This document shows positions 36,456-47,017 of a DNA stretch of 64,000 bases, piece after piece. A program made the position numbers and the translations under genes. Under the pieces are notes generated by a model. The model was not told where the DNA came from. It saw only the letters and a list, made by a program, of their open reading frames with translations, and made no database searches. Positions within the stretch are counted from its first letter, which is position 1; every line of letters starts with the position of its first letter. This DNA comes from Kibdelosporangium sp. MJ126-NF4 (GTDB lineage: Bacteria > Actinomycetota > Actinomycetes > Mycobacteriales > Pseudonocardiaceae), in NCBI RefSeq assembly GCF_000826545.1, contig NZ_CDME01000016.1, positions 552,960-616,959 of the forward strand, given 5' to 3'.

Positions 36456-36839
36456 GTGGAGTTCCGGATCGACCGCGGCGGTGGCGTACCCGCATACCTG
36501 CAGCTCGTGCGCCAGGTGCGGGAGGCGCTCCGACTCGGCTGGCTCGAACCGGGCGACCGCCTACCAACAGTGCGTGACGTGGTCAAGTCGTGCGGGGTGA
36601 ACGCCAACACCGTCCTGAAGGCCTATCGCGAGCTTGAACTGTCCGGCCTCGTCGAGGCACGTCAGGGATCCGGCACGTTCATCCGGGCGACGCTGGGCTC
36701 CGCGCACCCGGAAGTCATGGCCCGGCTACGCAAACACCTGGACGAATGGGTCAGCGAGGCCCGCGCGTCGGGACTGGACGACGAGGACATCGACGCGCTG
36801 GTCCGCGCGGTCCGCAGCGACAAGGGGGAACAGCGGTGA
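36456..36839 (+). CDS. GntR-family regulator, YtrA subfamily
   Basis: A 127-residue protein starting at GTG 36456 after GGAGG. It is a single winged helix-turn-helix (VPAYLQLVRQVREALRLGWLEPGDRLPTVRDVVKSCGVNANTVLKAYRELELSGLVEARQGSGTFI) with a short helical tail, the compact form that regulates its own ABC transporter operon. It overlaps the ATPase gene by 4 bases (GTGA). Confidence 0.93.
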   Translation: MEFRIDRGGGVPAYLQLVRQVREALRLGWLEPGDRLPTVRDVVKSCGVNANTVLKAYRELELSGLVEARQGSGTFIRATLGSAHPEVMARLRKHLDEWVSEARASGLDDEDIDALVRAVRSDKGEQR

Positions 36840-37624
36840 CGACCATCGCGGCGAACAAGGGCGTCCACCGGGCCGACGGCCTCGGCAAACGGTACGGCGA
36901 CACGTGGGCTCTGTGGGACTGCGCCTTCGAGCTGAAGCCGGGCCAGGTCACCGCGCTCGTCGGCGCCAACGGCGCGGGCAAGAGCACGCTGCTCAGCGTC
37001 CTTTCCGGGCTCGTCGCTCCCGACACCGGAACCGTCGACATCTCGGGCAGAGTGGCCTTCGTCGCGCAGGACAAGCCGCTGTACAAGAACTTCACCGCCG
37101 CCGAGATGCTGCGGCTGACACGGCACCTGAACAAGGTGTGGGACCAGGACCGGGCAGAGCGGTGGCTGCGGACGTTCGGTGTCCGGCTGGACCGTCCGTG
37201 CGGCAGGCTTTCCACCGGCCAGCAGGCGCACGTGGCACTGGCGATGGCGATCGCCGCACGGCCGGACCTGCTCCTGCTCGACGAGCCACTGTCCAACCTG
37301 GACCCGCTTGTCCGGCGTGAGGTGACCGGCGAACTGCTGGCCGAGGTGGCGGACACGGAGATGACGCTCGTGCTGTCCACGCACGTGGTCGCCGAACTCG
37401 GTGGTGTCGCGGAGAACCTGCTCCTGCTGGCGAACGGCAAGCTGCTCCTCAGCGGCGAGACAGACGCCCTGCTGTCCAGGTACGTGATGCACGTCGGGCC
37501 GGACCGCACGGTCCTGGTCGACGACGACCGCCCACCACCGGAACGCTGGGTCGCCCACCCCGCGACGCTGGAGGACATCGTGCTGGCACAGCTGGCGAGC
37601 GCACGTGAGGCAGGTGCGGCATGA
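36836..37624 (+). CDS. ABC transporter ATP-binding protein
   Basis: 262 residues from GTG 36836. Walker A is GANGAGKST (43-51), the signature is LSTGQQ in place of LSGGQ, Walker B is LLLLDEP, and the H-loop follows in VLSTHVV. It overlaps both neighbours by 4 bases, so regulator, ATPase and permease are one operon. It probably powers an export-type transporter; in YtrA-regulated systems this is often a response to cell-wall stress. Confidence 0.93.
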   Translation: MTTIAANKGVHRADGLGKRYGDTWALWDCAFELKPGQVTALVGANGAGKSTLLSVLSGLVAPDTGTVDISGRVAFVAQDKPLYKNFTAAEMLRLTRHLNKVWDQDRAERWLRTFGVRLDRPCGRLSTGQQAHVALAMAIAARPDLLLLDEPLSNLDPLVRREVTGELLAEVADTEMTLVLSTHVVAELGGVAENLLLLANGKLLLSGETDALLSRYVMHVGPDRTVLVDDDRPPPERWVAHPATLEDIVLAQLASAREAGAA

Positions 37625-38535
37625 TCTGGATCGTCTGGCGTCAGCACAGGACCGCCATCGCGCTCACCACGGTTCTCGCGATCGCGCTCGTCGGCCTCGT
37701 GATCGCACAGCGCCAGGGCGGTGTCTTCCACGGCGATGCCTGGTATCTGGACTACATTCCCGTCGACTCGCTGGTGCCGTATGCCCCGAGCGTTCTGGGT
37801 GTCGCCGTCGCGGTGTTCTGGGCGGCGCCACTGGTCAGCCGGGAGTACGAGAACCGCACGTATGTCGTCGTGTGGGGCCAGGACGTCAGTCCCCGGCGGT
37901 GGCTGGCGAGCACTGTGGTCCTGCTCGCTGTCGTGGCGGTGGCGCTGTCGGCGGTCGTCGCTTTCGTCACCGACAGCGACATCTACCAGGCGTCCACTCT
38001 GAAGAAGGGAGTGTTCGAGGCCGACCCGGTCCTCCAGGCGATCTACACGCTCTTCGGGTTCGCCCTCGGCCTGGCGTTCAGCGCGCTGCTGCGGCGAACA
38101 CTGCCAGCCATGGCTGCGACGCTGGTCGTGTTCCTGGCGGTACGTGCTGTCGTCGCCTGGGCCGTGCTCGATCGCATCCTTCCGCCGATACGCTCGTTCC
38201 GCGGGTGGAGTCAACCAGGCCAGCAGGTGCCGCGCGACGCATGGCGGGTCGACAGCGGGTACGCGGACGCGTCAGGCGCGCCCATCTCGATCTCGTCGCC
38301 GGACAGCATCGAGTGCGCGAACACCGGCTCCCAGACGGAATGCCTGAAAGGCAAGGGGGTCGCCGGGCACTTCGCCGACTACCACCCGCACAGTCGGTTG
38401 CCCTGGTTCTACATGCTCGAGATCGGCATCTACGCCGTGCTCACGGCGGTGCTGTTCTTCCTCGTGTTCCGCTGGATCAGCAAAATTTCCGGAAAATCAT
38501 TTCACCGTCCACTCGCGTCTGACTACACTGCCTGA
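37621..38535 (+). CDS. ABC transporter permease
   Basis: A 304-residue membrane protein with about six helices (near 15-32, 55-75, 98-121, 135-155, 165-185 and 270-292) and an extracytoplasmic stretch with two cysteines (SIECANTGSQTECLKG). It forms the membrane part of the transporter with the preceding ATPase. A promoter for the next gene lies inside its last codons (38501-38529). Confidence 0.88.
   Translation: MIWIVWRQHRTAIALTTVLAIALVGLVIAQRQGGVFHGDAWYLDYIPVDSLVPYAPSVLGVAVAVFWAAPLVSREYENRTYVVVWGQDVSPRRWLASTVVLLAVVAVALSAVVAFVTDSDIYQASTLKKGVFEADPVLQAIYTLFGFALGLAFSALLRRTLPAMAATLVVFLAVRAVVAWAVLDRILPPIRSFRGWSQPGQQVPRDAWRVDSGYADASGAPISISSPDSIECANTGSQTECLKGKGVAGHFADYHPHSRLPWFYMLEIGIYAVLTAVLFFLVFRWISKISGKSFHRPLASDYTA
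38501..38529 (+). promoter_or_regulatory. Promoter of the EF-G-like gene, WhiB7-like
   Basis: TTCACC (38501-38506), a 17-base spacer, and TACACT (38524-38529). An A/T-rich run (AAAATTTCC, GGAAAATCA) lies directly upstream of the -35 box, in an otherwise very GC-rich region. WhiB7, the antibiotic-stress activator of actinobacteria, works at promoters with such A/T runs. It overlaps the end of the permease gene. Confidence 0.5.
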
Positions 38536-38567
38536 CGAACCACGCGACGAGTGAGAGGAGCTAGGCC

Positions 38568-38672
38568 ATGCGCAGCCGCACGGTCACTGTTCCCCCTCGT
38601 TCGCGTTACGAGGTGATCCTGATGTCTTCGTCCTTCCGGTGGCGGCTGCGCGGCCGTCTCCGGACACCGTGA
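38568..38672 (+). CDS. Candidate leader peptide (34 residues)
   Basis: ATG 38568 with GAGAGGAG upstream opens a 34-codon frame, rich in Arg and Ser, ending SFRWRLRGRLRTP and TGA. It starts about 32 bases after the predicted transcription start and is followed 33 bases later by a strong hairpin, then the EF-G-like gene. The arrangement resembles leader peptides that control antibiotic-resistance genes by ribosome stalling. No homologue is known to me; coding is not proved. Confidence 0.4.
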   Translation: MRSRTVTVPPRSRYEVILMSSSFRWRLRGRLRTP

Positions 38673-38705
38673 CGAAGGCCTGATCAACCGCGCCTGCCTG
38701 CCGAG

Positions 38706-38728
38706 CCGTGTCCCGCGTCGGGGCACGG
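38706..38728 (+). promoter_or_regulatory. Attenuator-like hairpin before the EF-G-like gene
   Basis: CCGTGTCCC and GGGGCACGG form a 9-bp stem (one G-T pair) with a 5-base loop, followed by GGTTTCGG. It lies between the 34-codon leader and the start at 38815. If it stops transcription, stalling on the leader could release it. Confidence 0.4.
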
Positions 38729-38814
38729 GGTTTCGGTACGCTCGTGAGGTGCCCGGCTTCGTCCGGTGAATCGCGCTGCCATGTTCTCGTTACACCCCGA
38801 AGGGGCCATGTGCC

Positions 38815-40857
<2,043 letters not shown>

Positions 40858-40864
40858 GGAAACA

Positions 40865-40895
40865 GGTGGCCCCGCCCGTTTTGGGCGGGGCCACC
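40865..40895. terminator. Strong bidirectional terminator
   Basis: A perfect 13-bp stem, GGTGGCCCCGCCC and GGGCGGGGCCACC, with the loop GTTTT. It ends the EF-G-like gene and, on the other strand, the operon ending at 40903. Confidence 0.85.
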
Positions 40896-40902
40896 GGCTT
40901 GG

Positions 40903-41805
40903 TCAGCCTCGGGCCACCGCGGGCGACGAGGCGTTCTGCCGGACCACCTCCGGGTTTCCGGTTCCTGACGAGGGAACCTTGTACACCGCCTGTCCCCGCG
41001 CGTACGCCACCGTGCCGTCATCGAGCCACTGCGGCTGGTCGTCGACGTGCTCGGTCTCGGCGAGGGCGACGTCGGCGCCGGACGTGAGATCGAGCACGTG
41101 CAGCCGCCACCGCTCACCGGCACGGAACTTGTAGGCGATACGCGTGCCGTCAGGTGACAGCGACGGGCACTCGACGTTCTCCCGCACCGATGTCAGCGTG
41201 CGTGTGTCGAGCGAACCACGCACCAGCCAGGTCGTGCCGCCCGACGCGGCGGTGGCGAAGAACGTGCGGTCGTCACGCGCGAACGTGACGCCCCAGTAGT
41301 TCACGTCGTCCGCGGTGTGCGGGCGACCGTCCACCAGCAGGGAGAAGTCCTCAAGCGAGCCGTAGTGCCTGTTGTCCGCCAGGTCGTAGATCCCGGCCGT
41401 GGTGGAGAACGTCCCGACACCGCCGATGTACGAGTCACCGGCCCGGAACACCGTCCACGCGACCAGACGCCCGGTCGGCGCGACACGTGCCCGGCTCGGT
41501 GTGCCCCATTCGGTGAGACGCAGCCGTTCCCCACGCGCGTCGAGCACCAGCAGCTCCGACTGCATCGGCACGGCCGTGACGCGCAGGCACACCAGGGTGC
41601 CTGCGGCCACGTCGACTCGTTGACAGTTCGGCCCTGTGCGACCTGCTTCGCGTACGCGGCCTGTTCCGTCCACGTACACCAGTTCACCGCCGCGCAGGTC
41701 CAATGGCTCCTCTCGCTGTGCGCCAACGGATCTCAGGCCGACGAACGCGGCACACGCCACCACGGCGGCAGACACCAGCGTGATTCCCAGCAAGGTTCGG
41801 TTCAT
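40903..41805 (-). CDS. TolB-like beta-propeller protein
   Basis: 300 residues from ATG 41805, which overlaps the MFS stop by 4 bases. An N-terminal membrane or signal segment (MNRTLLGITLVSAAVVACAAFVGL) is followed by propeller-like repeats (GELVYVDGTGRVRE, CPSLSPDGTRIAYKF, PQWLDDGTVAYARGQAVYKVP). It is exported or membrane-anchored with its propeller outside the cell. It is the last gene of an operon with an MFS transporter and a phosphoesterase. Confidence 0.75.
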   Translation of the reverse strand: MNRTLLGITLVSAAVVACAAFVGLRSVGAQREEPLDLRGGELVYVDGTGRVREAGRTGPNCQRVDVAAGTLVCLRVTAVPMQSELLVLDARGERLRLTEWGTPSRARVAPTGRLVAWTVFRAGDSYIGGVGTFSTTAGIYDLADNRHYGSLEDFSLLVDGRPHTADDVNYWGVTFARDDRTFFATAASGGTTWLVRGSLDTRTLTSVRENVECPSLSPDGTRIAYKFRAGERWRLHVLDLTSGADVALAETEHVDDQPQWLDDGTVAYARGQAVYKVPSSGTGNPEVVRQNASSPAVARG

Positions 41806-42998
41806 CGTCGTGCTCCGATCAGCACCGCACCGGCCAGCAGCACGGCGTACACGCAGAACGCTGGCGCGAGGCTCAATCCCGTCGCGACAACGCCGAACAC
41901 CACCGCGCCCACGGCACGTGCCAGCGCTTGTGCTGTCTGCACCAGCGCGAGCCCCGTGGCGCGCACGGACTCGGGCACCAGTGGCCCGACGAACGCCATC
42001 AGCACGCCGTCGGTGCACGCGTAGAACATGCCGTGTGCCACCGTCACCAGCGCCGCGATCGCCCAGCCGTGCCACGACGCCGCGACCGTCAGGTACGCGA
42101 CGACCAGCACTACGTGTCCGGCCAGGAACACCCGCCACCGCCCCACCTTGTCAGCGAGTCGGCCGACCGGCGCGGCGGCCACCATGAACGTCAGCGCCGT
42201 CGCCAGTGGCAGCAACGGCAGTACGCCCGCGGGCAGCCCCGCGGAGCGCTGCAGCCCGACGAACAGGAACATGTCGCCGACCGTGCACACGCCGAGCAGC
42301 GCGGCGATGAGGCACACGCGTCGCACAGCGTGGTCCCGCACCAGCGCCCAGCTCAGCTTGGGCCGCGCGGTCACGGTGCCTCGCGGGGCGCGCACGAAGA
42401 CCGCCAGCACCACAACGGCGACCACCGCCAGGCAGAAACTCACCGCGAACACCGCGGTGTAGTCCATGACCAGCAGGCTGAGCAGGCCGAACGCCAGCAA
42501 CGGGCCGAGCAGGGCGCCCGCCGTGTCCCACGCCCGGTGCACACCGAACGCCCGGCCGAGCGCGTCCGGAGCCGTGGCCATGGTGATCATGGCGTCACGT
42601 GGTCCGGTCCGGACGCCCTTGCCCGCGCGGTCCACACCGATCACCAGCCCGATACCGGCCACGGACGGCCCGACCAGCGGGAAGCCGAGCTTGGCCACCG
42701 CGGACAGACCGTACCCGGCGAGAGCCACGGCCTTCGGGCGACGCAGCCGGTCAGCGAGGTGCCCACCGAACAGCCGCAGCAGCGCCGTGGCTCCCGTGTA
42801 CAGCCCGTCGACCGCGCCGAGTTGCAGGTAGCCGACGCCCAGGCCGTAGACGAGGTACAGCGGCAGCACCGCGGTGATCATCTCGGCGGACATGTCGGTG
42901 ATCAGGCTGACCACGCCGAGCCCGATCACCGTGCCGGAAACCGGGTGACCCGAGCGGCCTTCGGGCCGACCGGCCGACCGGATGGCGGAGACATACAT
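41802..42998 (-). CDS. MFS transporter
   Basis: A 398-residue 12-helix major facilitator. The loop after helix 2 reads GGHLADRLRRPK, and the central GVDRAGKGVRTGPRDAMI matches a conserved cytoplasmic loop of bacterial MFS exporters. Six bases separate it from the phosphoesterase gene upstream, and it overlaps the TolB-like gene by 4. The substrate cannot be inferred, although the partner phosphoesterase hints at an extracellular phosphorylated compound. Confidence 0.88.
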   Translation of the reverse strand: MYVSAIRSAGRPEGRSGHPVSGTVIGLGVVSLITDMSAEMITAVLPLYLVYGLGVGYLQLGAVDGLYTGATALLRLFGGHLADRLRRPKAVALAGYGLSAVAKLGFPLVGPSVAGIGLVIGVDRAGKGVRTGPRDAMITMATAPDALGRAFGVHRAWDTAGALLGPLLAFGLLSLLVMDYTAVFAVSFCLAVVAVVVLAVFVRAPRGTVTARPKLSWALVRDHAVRRVCLIAALLGVCTVGDMFLFVGLQRSAGLPAGVLPLLPLATALTFMVAAAPVGRLADKVGRWRVFLAGHVVLVVAYLTVAASWHGWAIAALVTVAHGMFYACTDGVLMAFVGPLVPESVRATGLALVQTAQALARAVGAVVFGVVATGLSLAPAFCVYAVLLAGAVLIGARR

Positions 42999-43004
42999 TC
43001 GGCG

Positions 43005-44246
43005 TCACCCTGTGGGACTCTTGTGGCACTTACCGGACGCCGTGTCGGTGTACGTGCGTCCGGCGACCGGCACGAAGTCGTGGCGGTACCCCGACGCGGT
43101 GAGTGTCAGCTTGGCGACGCCGAAGGTCTTGGCGTTGCCCGCTTCCTGTACTGCCACCGAGCTCTGGTTGAAGTTGTAGAACCCACGGCCGCCGGTGCCG
43201 ACCAGCAGCTGCCGCACGCCGTTGGCGTCATCGCGGGTGCCGTTCGGTTTGGACGGCGCGAACCGCTGGTAGTTGTGATCGTGACCGACCACGACGAGAT
43301 CCGCCTTGGCGTTGTAGAGCGCTTCGAAGAACGGGGTGATGGACGTGTTGTCACCGTGGTCGCCGCGGCTGAAGCGCGGGTGGTGCCAGAACGCGGCGGT
43401 GCACGGTTTGGTGCTCGCGGCCAGGTCGTTCTTCAGCCACGCCACCTGGGTGGAGGTGGCCGTGCGGGCGATGTTGGAGTTCAACGCGACGAAGTGCCAG
43501 TCGCCCACGTCGAAGCTGTAGTAGCCCTTGCCGCGTTCACCGGCCAGCGCGCCGAAGTAGTCGAAGTAGCCGCTCGCCGACGACGTTCTGTACTCGTGGT
43601 TTCCCGGTGTCGGGTGGACGATCGACTTGAACCGGCCGTAGTTCGGGTCGTACTTCTGCCGGTACTCGTTCAACGAGCCGGAGTCGTAGGCGTTGTCCCC
43701 GGCCAGGATCAGCGCCTGTGGGCTCATGTTCGCGACCACGGCCGCGGTCTGGTCGCAGGACGATCCGCAGACGTCACCGACCGCGGCGACGACCGAGGTG
43801 GACTCGGCGAGTTCCCGTGTGCCCGACTGGTAGGCGTCGATCGTGTAGCGGCTCGCACTGTCGCCGAGGTTCGGCGTGACGCGGACGCAGTCACCGTCGA
43901 ACGCCCTGGTGTGGAACGCTTTGCCCGGCCAGTGGGCGGCGGTCAGGGTGAAGGCTCCGGAACGCGACCCGGCGAGCGTGACAGAGTCGTTGCCGCGCAA
44001 CGACAGTTCGGTGAAGCGGACGCGGATCCACTTGGCACTGGGCGCGCACACCGCGCCACCGGACCGGTCGGCGGACACCGAGCCCGAGGTCACACCGGGT
44101 TCGGCGATCTGCGGGACTTCGTCAACAAGGGCGACGGCTTGGCCCGCGGACGGGTGCGCGGCGGTCAGAACGGCCCCGACCGCGAGAGTCGCGGCGGCAC
44201 CGAAGATCGTGGAACGACGCCATCGGCGGTACTGGAGAGTGCTCAT
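43005..44246 (-). CDS. Exported metallophosphoesterase (purple acid/alkaline phosphatase-like)
   Basis: A 413-residue protein with an export signal (MSTLQYRRWRRSTIFGAAATLAVGAVL). The metallophosphatase metal sites are all present in order: VGDVCG, LAGDNAYDSG, PGNHEY, WHHPRFS and VVGHDHNYQR. The N-terminal ~130 residues form a separate beta-like domain with one Cys pair. It should hydrolyse phosphate esters outside the cell, and it begins the operon with the MFS and TolB-like proteins. The upstream 235 bases show no clear Pho-type box. Confidence 0.9.
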   Translation of the reverse strand: MSTLQYRRWRRSTIFGAAATLAVGAVLTAAHPSAGQAVALVDEVPQIAEPGVTSGSVSADRSGGAVCAPSAKWIRVRFTELSLRGNDSVTLAGSRSGAFTLTAAHWPGKAFHTRAFDGDCVRVTPNLGDSASRYTIDAYQSGTRELAESTSVVAAVGDVCGSSCDQTAAVVANMSPQALILAGDNAYDSGSLNEYRQKYDPNYGRFKSIVHPTPGNHEYRTSSASGYFDYFGALAGERGKGYYSFDVGDWHFVALNSNIARTATSTQVAWLKNDLAASTKPCTAAFWHHPRFSRGDHGDNTSITPFFEALYNAKADLVVVGHDHNYQRFAPSKPNGTRDDANGVRQLLVGTGGRGFYNFNQSSVAVQEAGNAKTFGVAKLTLTASGYRHDFVPVAGRTYTDTASGKCHKSPTG

Positions 44247-44481
44247 CGGAATCCTTCAAGTGGACGCAGGGAAAGGACTTCCACTCGCAGGCCATGACCC
44301 CGGTTTTCGCAGGTCGGCGTGCGATTCAGAGGTTCGAAACCGACTGTAACCGCGCCGCGACGGCAGTCAACGAATCGGTGCGGGGCATGCTGGATAACTC
44401 TGAACGGCCCAGGTTGACGGAATTCCCTCAACCGCGATCGGCGAGGTACGCTCCCCCGCACCGCCCAGAAGGGAGCCCGGT

Positions 44482-45393
44482 GTGACTGTCGACGCCACCA
44501 CCCGCACGGGCGCCGGATTCAGCGCCGCGCTCCGTACCGCGATCGAGCGGAGCGGCCTGAGCCTCAACGACATCAGCCAGCGCCTGCGAGCACGTGACAC
44601 GCCGGTCAGCGTGAGCGCGCTGAGCTACTGGCAGAACGGCGAGAACCGCCCGGAGCGCGCGAGTTCCCTTGCCGCCGTGACAGTGTTGGAGGCGATACTG
44701 GGACAGCAACCGGAAACGCTGACGTCGTTGCTCGGCCCACGCAGGCCCCGTGGTCGGCGGCCGGGGCCGGTACTGGCCTACGACAAGATCTGGGCCCGCC
44801 CGGAGAACGTCGCCCGCGCGCTGTCCAAGGTGGACGCTGTACCGGCGGACCTCGACACCCCGCATCGACTGTCCCAGTTCGTGTCCTGCCGCGTGAACGC
44901 GCAGGGCAGCGAGGAGTCGATGCGCATCCGCAGGCTCGTCCGCGCCGATCACGACAACACCACCCGCTTCCTGTTCGTCACCAGGTGCAGTTCGCTCCCC
45001 CAGCCACCGGTGGTCACCTTCGCCGAGGGCTGCCGTGTGGCGAGGTTCCGCGTGGACGTCCCCAGTTCGACGTCGGTGTTCGAGTTCCTCCTCGACCGCC
45101 CACTGGCCGCCGGAGAACTCGCCACGGTGGAGTTCGCGCTGCGCTACCCACCCGGTCAGACAAGCACGCACACGCAGATCGCGATCTACCGCCCCGCACG
45201 GGAAATGGTGCTGCACATCGCGTTCGACCCGGCGATGCTGCCACGGACGTGCTTCGGCTACTTCCGGCCCGGCAGCGCGCTGCCCCGCGAGAACCACCGC
45301 GAGACGACCATCGACGAACACAACACCACCTACCAGTTCATCACGCTGGACCCGATGCCGGGCCAGTACGGCATCGAGTGGAGCTATTCGTAG
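44482..45393 (+). CDS. XRE-family regulator with a C-terminal beta sensor domain
   Basis: 303 residues from GTG 44482 (AAGGGAG at 6 bases). The N-terminal helix-turn-helix is FSAALRTAIERSGLSLNDISQRLRARDTPVSVSALSYWQNGENRPERASSL. The C-terminal ~180 residues form a beta-rich domain (FRVDVPSSTSVFEFLLDRPLAAGELATVEF ... REMVLHIAFDPAMLPRTCFGYF ... YGIEWSYS) that matches the gene at 25672-26655 in key motifs. The HD-domain gene 95 bases downstream is on the same strand and may be its target. Confidence 0.82.
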   Translation: MTVDATTRTGAGFSAALRTAIERSGLSLNDISQRLRARDTPVSVSALSYWQNGENRPERASSLAAVTVLEAILGQQPETLTSLLGPRRPRGRRPGPVLAYDKIWARPENVARALSKVDAVPADLDTPHRLSQFVSCRVNAQGSEESMRIRRLVRADHDNTTRFLFVTRCSSLPQPPVVTFAEGCRVARFRVDVPSSTSVFEFLLDRPLAAGELATVEFALRYPPGQTSTHTQIAIYRPAREMVLHIAFDPAMLPRTCFGYFRPGSALPRENHRETTIDEHNTTYQFITLDPMPGQYGIEWSYS

Positions 45394-45488
45394 CGCGCGA
45401 ATGTCCGTATCTGTGGGCTCTGTGTCCGCATCTCCCGCACGCGTCGGGGACATGCTCGAAGGAGGGGATTCCTCGACAAGGAGACAAG

Positions 45489-46232
45489 ATGAGTTCGTCT
45501 GTACCTCGCCGCACAGTGCTGGCGGCCACGGCGGCCGGTGTGCTTGCCGGTGGCGCTCCGACAGCCGCTGCGGCCGCACGCGATGACCTGTCGTTCCCGG
45601 ACACCCGCGTCGCCCGGTCGGCGGCTCAGCTCGTGTCCCGCACCCAAAAGCCGTACCTGCGCAACCACAGCGTGCGCAGCTACCTTTTCAGCCGGGCGAT
45701 GGCCGCGAAGTCCGGCCGCCGCCCCGGCCGGGACTACGACGACGAGGTCCTGTTCCTCATCTGCGTGCTGCACGACATGGGCGCGACCAGCCACGCCAAC
45801 ACCAGCCAGCGGTTCGAGGTCGACGGTGCCGACTTCGCCGCCCGGTTCCTCGAACAGCACGGCATCACCGACAGTCGCGTCGACACGGTGTGGGACGGCA
45901 TCGCGCTGCACACGTCCTCCGGCATGTCGTCGTCACCGGTCCACGCCCGGCGTCGGCCACCGGAGATCGGCATCGCGCACACCGGCATCGGCATCGACGT
46001 CCTGGGACACCCCGACGACCTGCCCGCCGGATACGCGGAGCGCGTGCTCGCTGTCTATCCGCGGCTCGGCGGAATCCACGCCCTCACCGAGGACCTGCTG
46101 AAGCAGGCGCTGGCCGATCCGCGCAAGGCGGCACCGCTGACGCTGCCCGGCGAGATCCTGCACCAGCGACGCCCCGACCTGCCCTACGCCACATGGGACA
46201 TGATCCTCGCGGCCAGCGGCTGGCAGGACTGA
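45489..46232 (+). CDS. Exported HD-domain phosphohydrolase-like protein
   Basis: 247 residues from ATG 45489 (AAGGAG upstream). The N-terminus has a twin-arginine signal (SVPRRTVLAATAAGVLAGG). The HD signature is present: His60 in LRNHSVRSYLF, and His95-Asp96 in CVLHDMGATSH, with later WDGIALHTS. The closest style is the cyanamide-hydratase/HD family. A Tat-exported HD enzyme is unusual, as most act on nucleotides inside the cell, so an extracellular substrate is inferred. Confidence 0.78.
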   Translation: MSSSVPRRTVLAATAAGVLAGGAPTAAAAARDDLSFPDTRVARSAAQLVSRTQKPYLRNHSVRSYLFSRAMAAKSGRRPGRDYDDEVLFLICVLHDMGATSHANTSQRFEVDGADFAARFLEQHGITDSRVDTVWDGIALHTSSGMSSSPVHARRRPPEIGIAHTGIGIDVLGHPDDLPAGYAERVLAVYPRLGGIHALTEDLLKQALADPRKAAPLTLPGEILHQRRPDLPYATWDMILAASGWQD

Positions 46233-46269
46233 CACCGGACTGTCCACAATGTAGCGATATCGGCCGTGT

Positions 46270-46295
46270 GTGGGCCAGCCCGGGGACTGGCTCAC
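46270..46295. terminator. Bidirectional hairpin
   Basis: GTGGGCCAG and CTGGCTCAC pair with one mismatch around an 8-base loop, at the end of the HD gene and the stop of the convergent three-TM gene. Confidence 0.45.
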
Positions 46296-47017
46296 AGCAC
46301 GAGCGCCGCCTTCACCGCCGCCGGAAACAGCTGGGTGGTCGCCGCGACGAGCAACGCCGCCACAAGACACAGGAACCCACGGGAGAACCAGGCACGAGCC
46401 TGCATCAACGATGTGGCCTTGCGCGCGTACGTCCACCTCGTCCAGAACTCACCGACCACCTCGTACCGGATGCATTCGCGGATGTACGCGGACCTGCCCA
46501 GCGTGGCGTCCGTTTTCTTGAGACCGGCGTTCTTGTGGAACCCGACCCGAATGTCGGCGTCCAGGCTCCGGAGCGCGGAGATCATGAAGAACACGATCCC
46601 GAGCACAGCGGGGAACGAGCTGGTGGCTATCCAGAAGTTCCCGGCCTGCCCCGCCCTGTTCAACTGGTACGCGCACAGTGCGGCACACGCGGCGAGCAGT
46701 GTGACCGTCGGAGCAAGCAATCTGGAGGCTTTGGCCTCAGCGCGAACTATGGAATCCTGCCGAGCCATCCTCGCGCTCTTCGCGACAGAAAGAGCGAATT
46801 CAAGGTCACCGTTCCGCAAGCTCCGAATCCAGTCGGTGTTCGGTATCTTCGGCGGCAGCAGCCCGTCCGCGTCCGGAACGAGCCGACTGGGCAGGAGATC
46901 CCACAGCAAGGACTGCCACACCGACGGGAACCGACCGTCTGCCGGATACTTCTCGGCACTGGGCATCAGAAAATCCGCGCCCATGCGGCGGTACGCCCAC
47001 CGAACGGCCTTACCCAT
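46292..47017 (-). CDS. Three-TM membrane protein of the ATP-grasp operon
   Basis: A 241-residue protein from ATG 47017, which overlaps the ATP-grasp stop by 8 bases. It has a cytosolic N-terminal ~95 residues (MGADFLMPSAEKYPADGRFPSVW), then three likely membrane helices at about 101-120, 129-148 and 213-235, with a basic/aromatic cytosolic loop between the last two (RECIRYEVVGEFWTRWTYARK). I do not recognise the family. Because it is coupled to a peptide-ligase gene it may be an exporter component, an immunity protein or a scaffold. Confidence 0.62.
   Translation of the reverse strand: MGKAVRWAYRRMGADFLMPSAEKYPADGRFPSVWQSLLWDLLPSRLVPDADGLLPPKIPNTDWIRSLRNGDLEFALSVAKSARMARQDSIVRAEAKASRLLAPTVTLLAACAALCAYQLNRAGQAGNFWIATSSFPAVLGIVFFMISALRSLDADIRVGFHKNAGLKKTDATLGRSAYIRECIRYEVVGEFWTRWTYARKATSLMQARAWFSRGFLCLVAALLVAATTQLFPAAVKAALVL

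Noticed and set aside
44310..44360. GGTTCGAAAC resembling a tRNA T-loop
   Set aside because: The flanking bases do not form a T-stem, and no acceptor or anticodon stem can be built around it.
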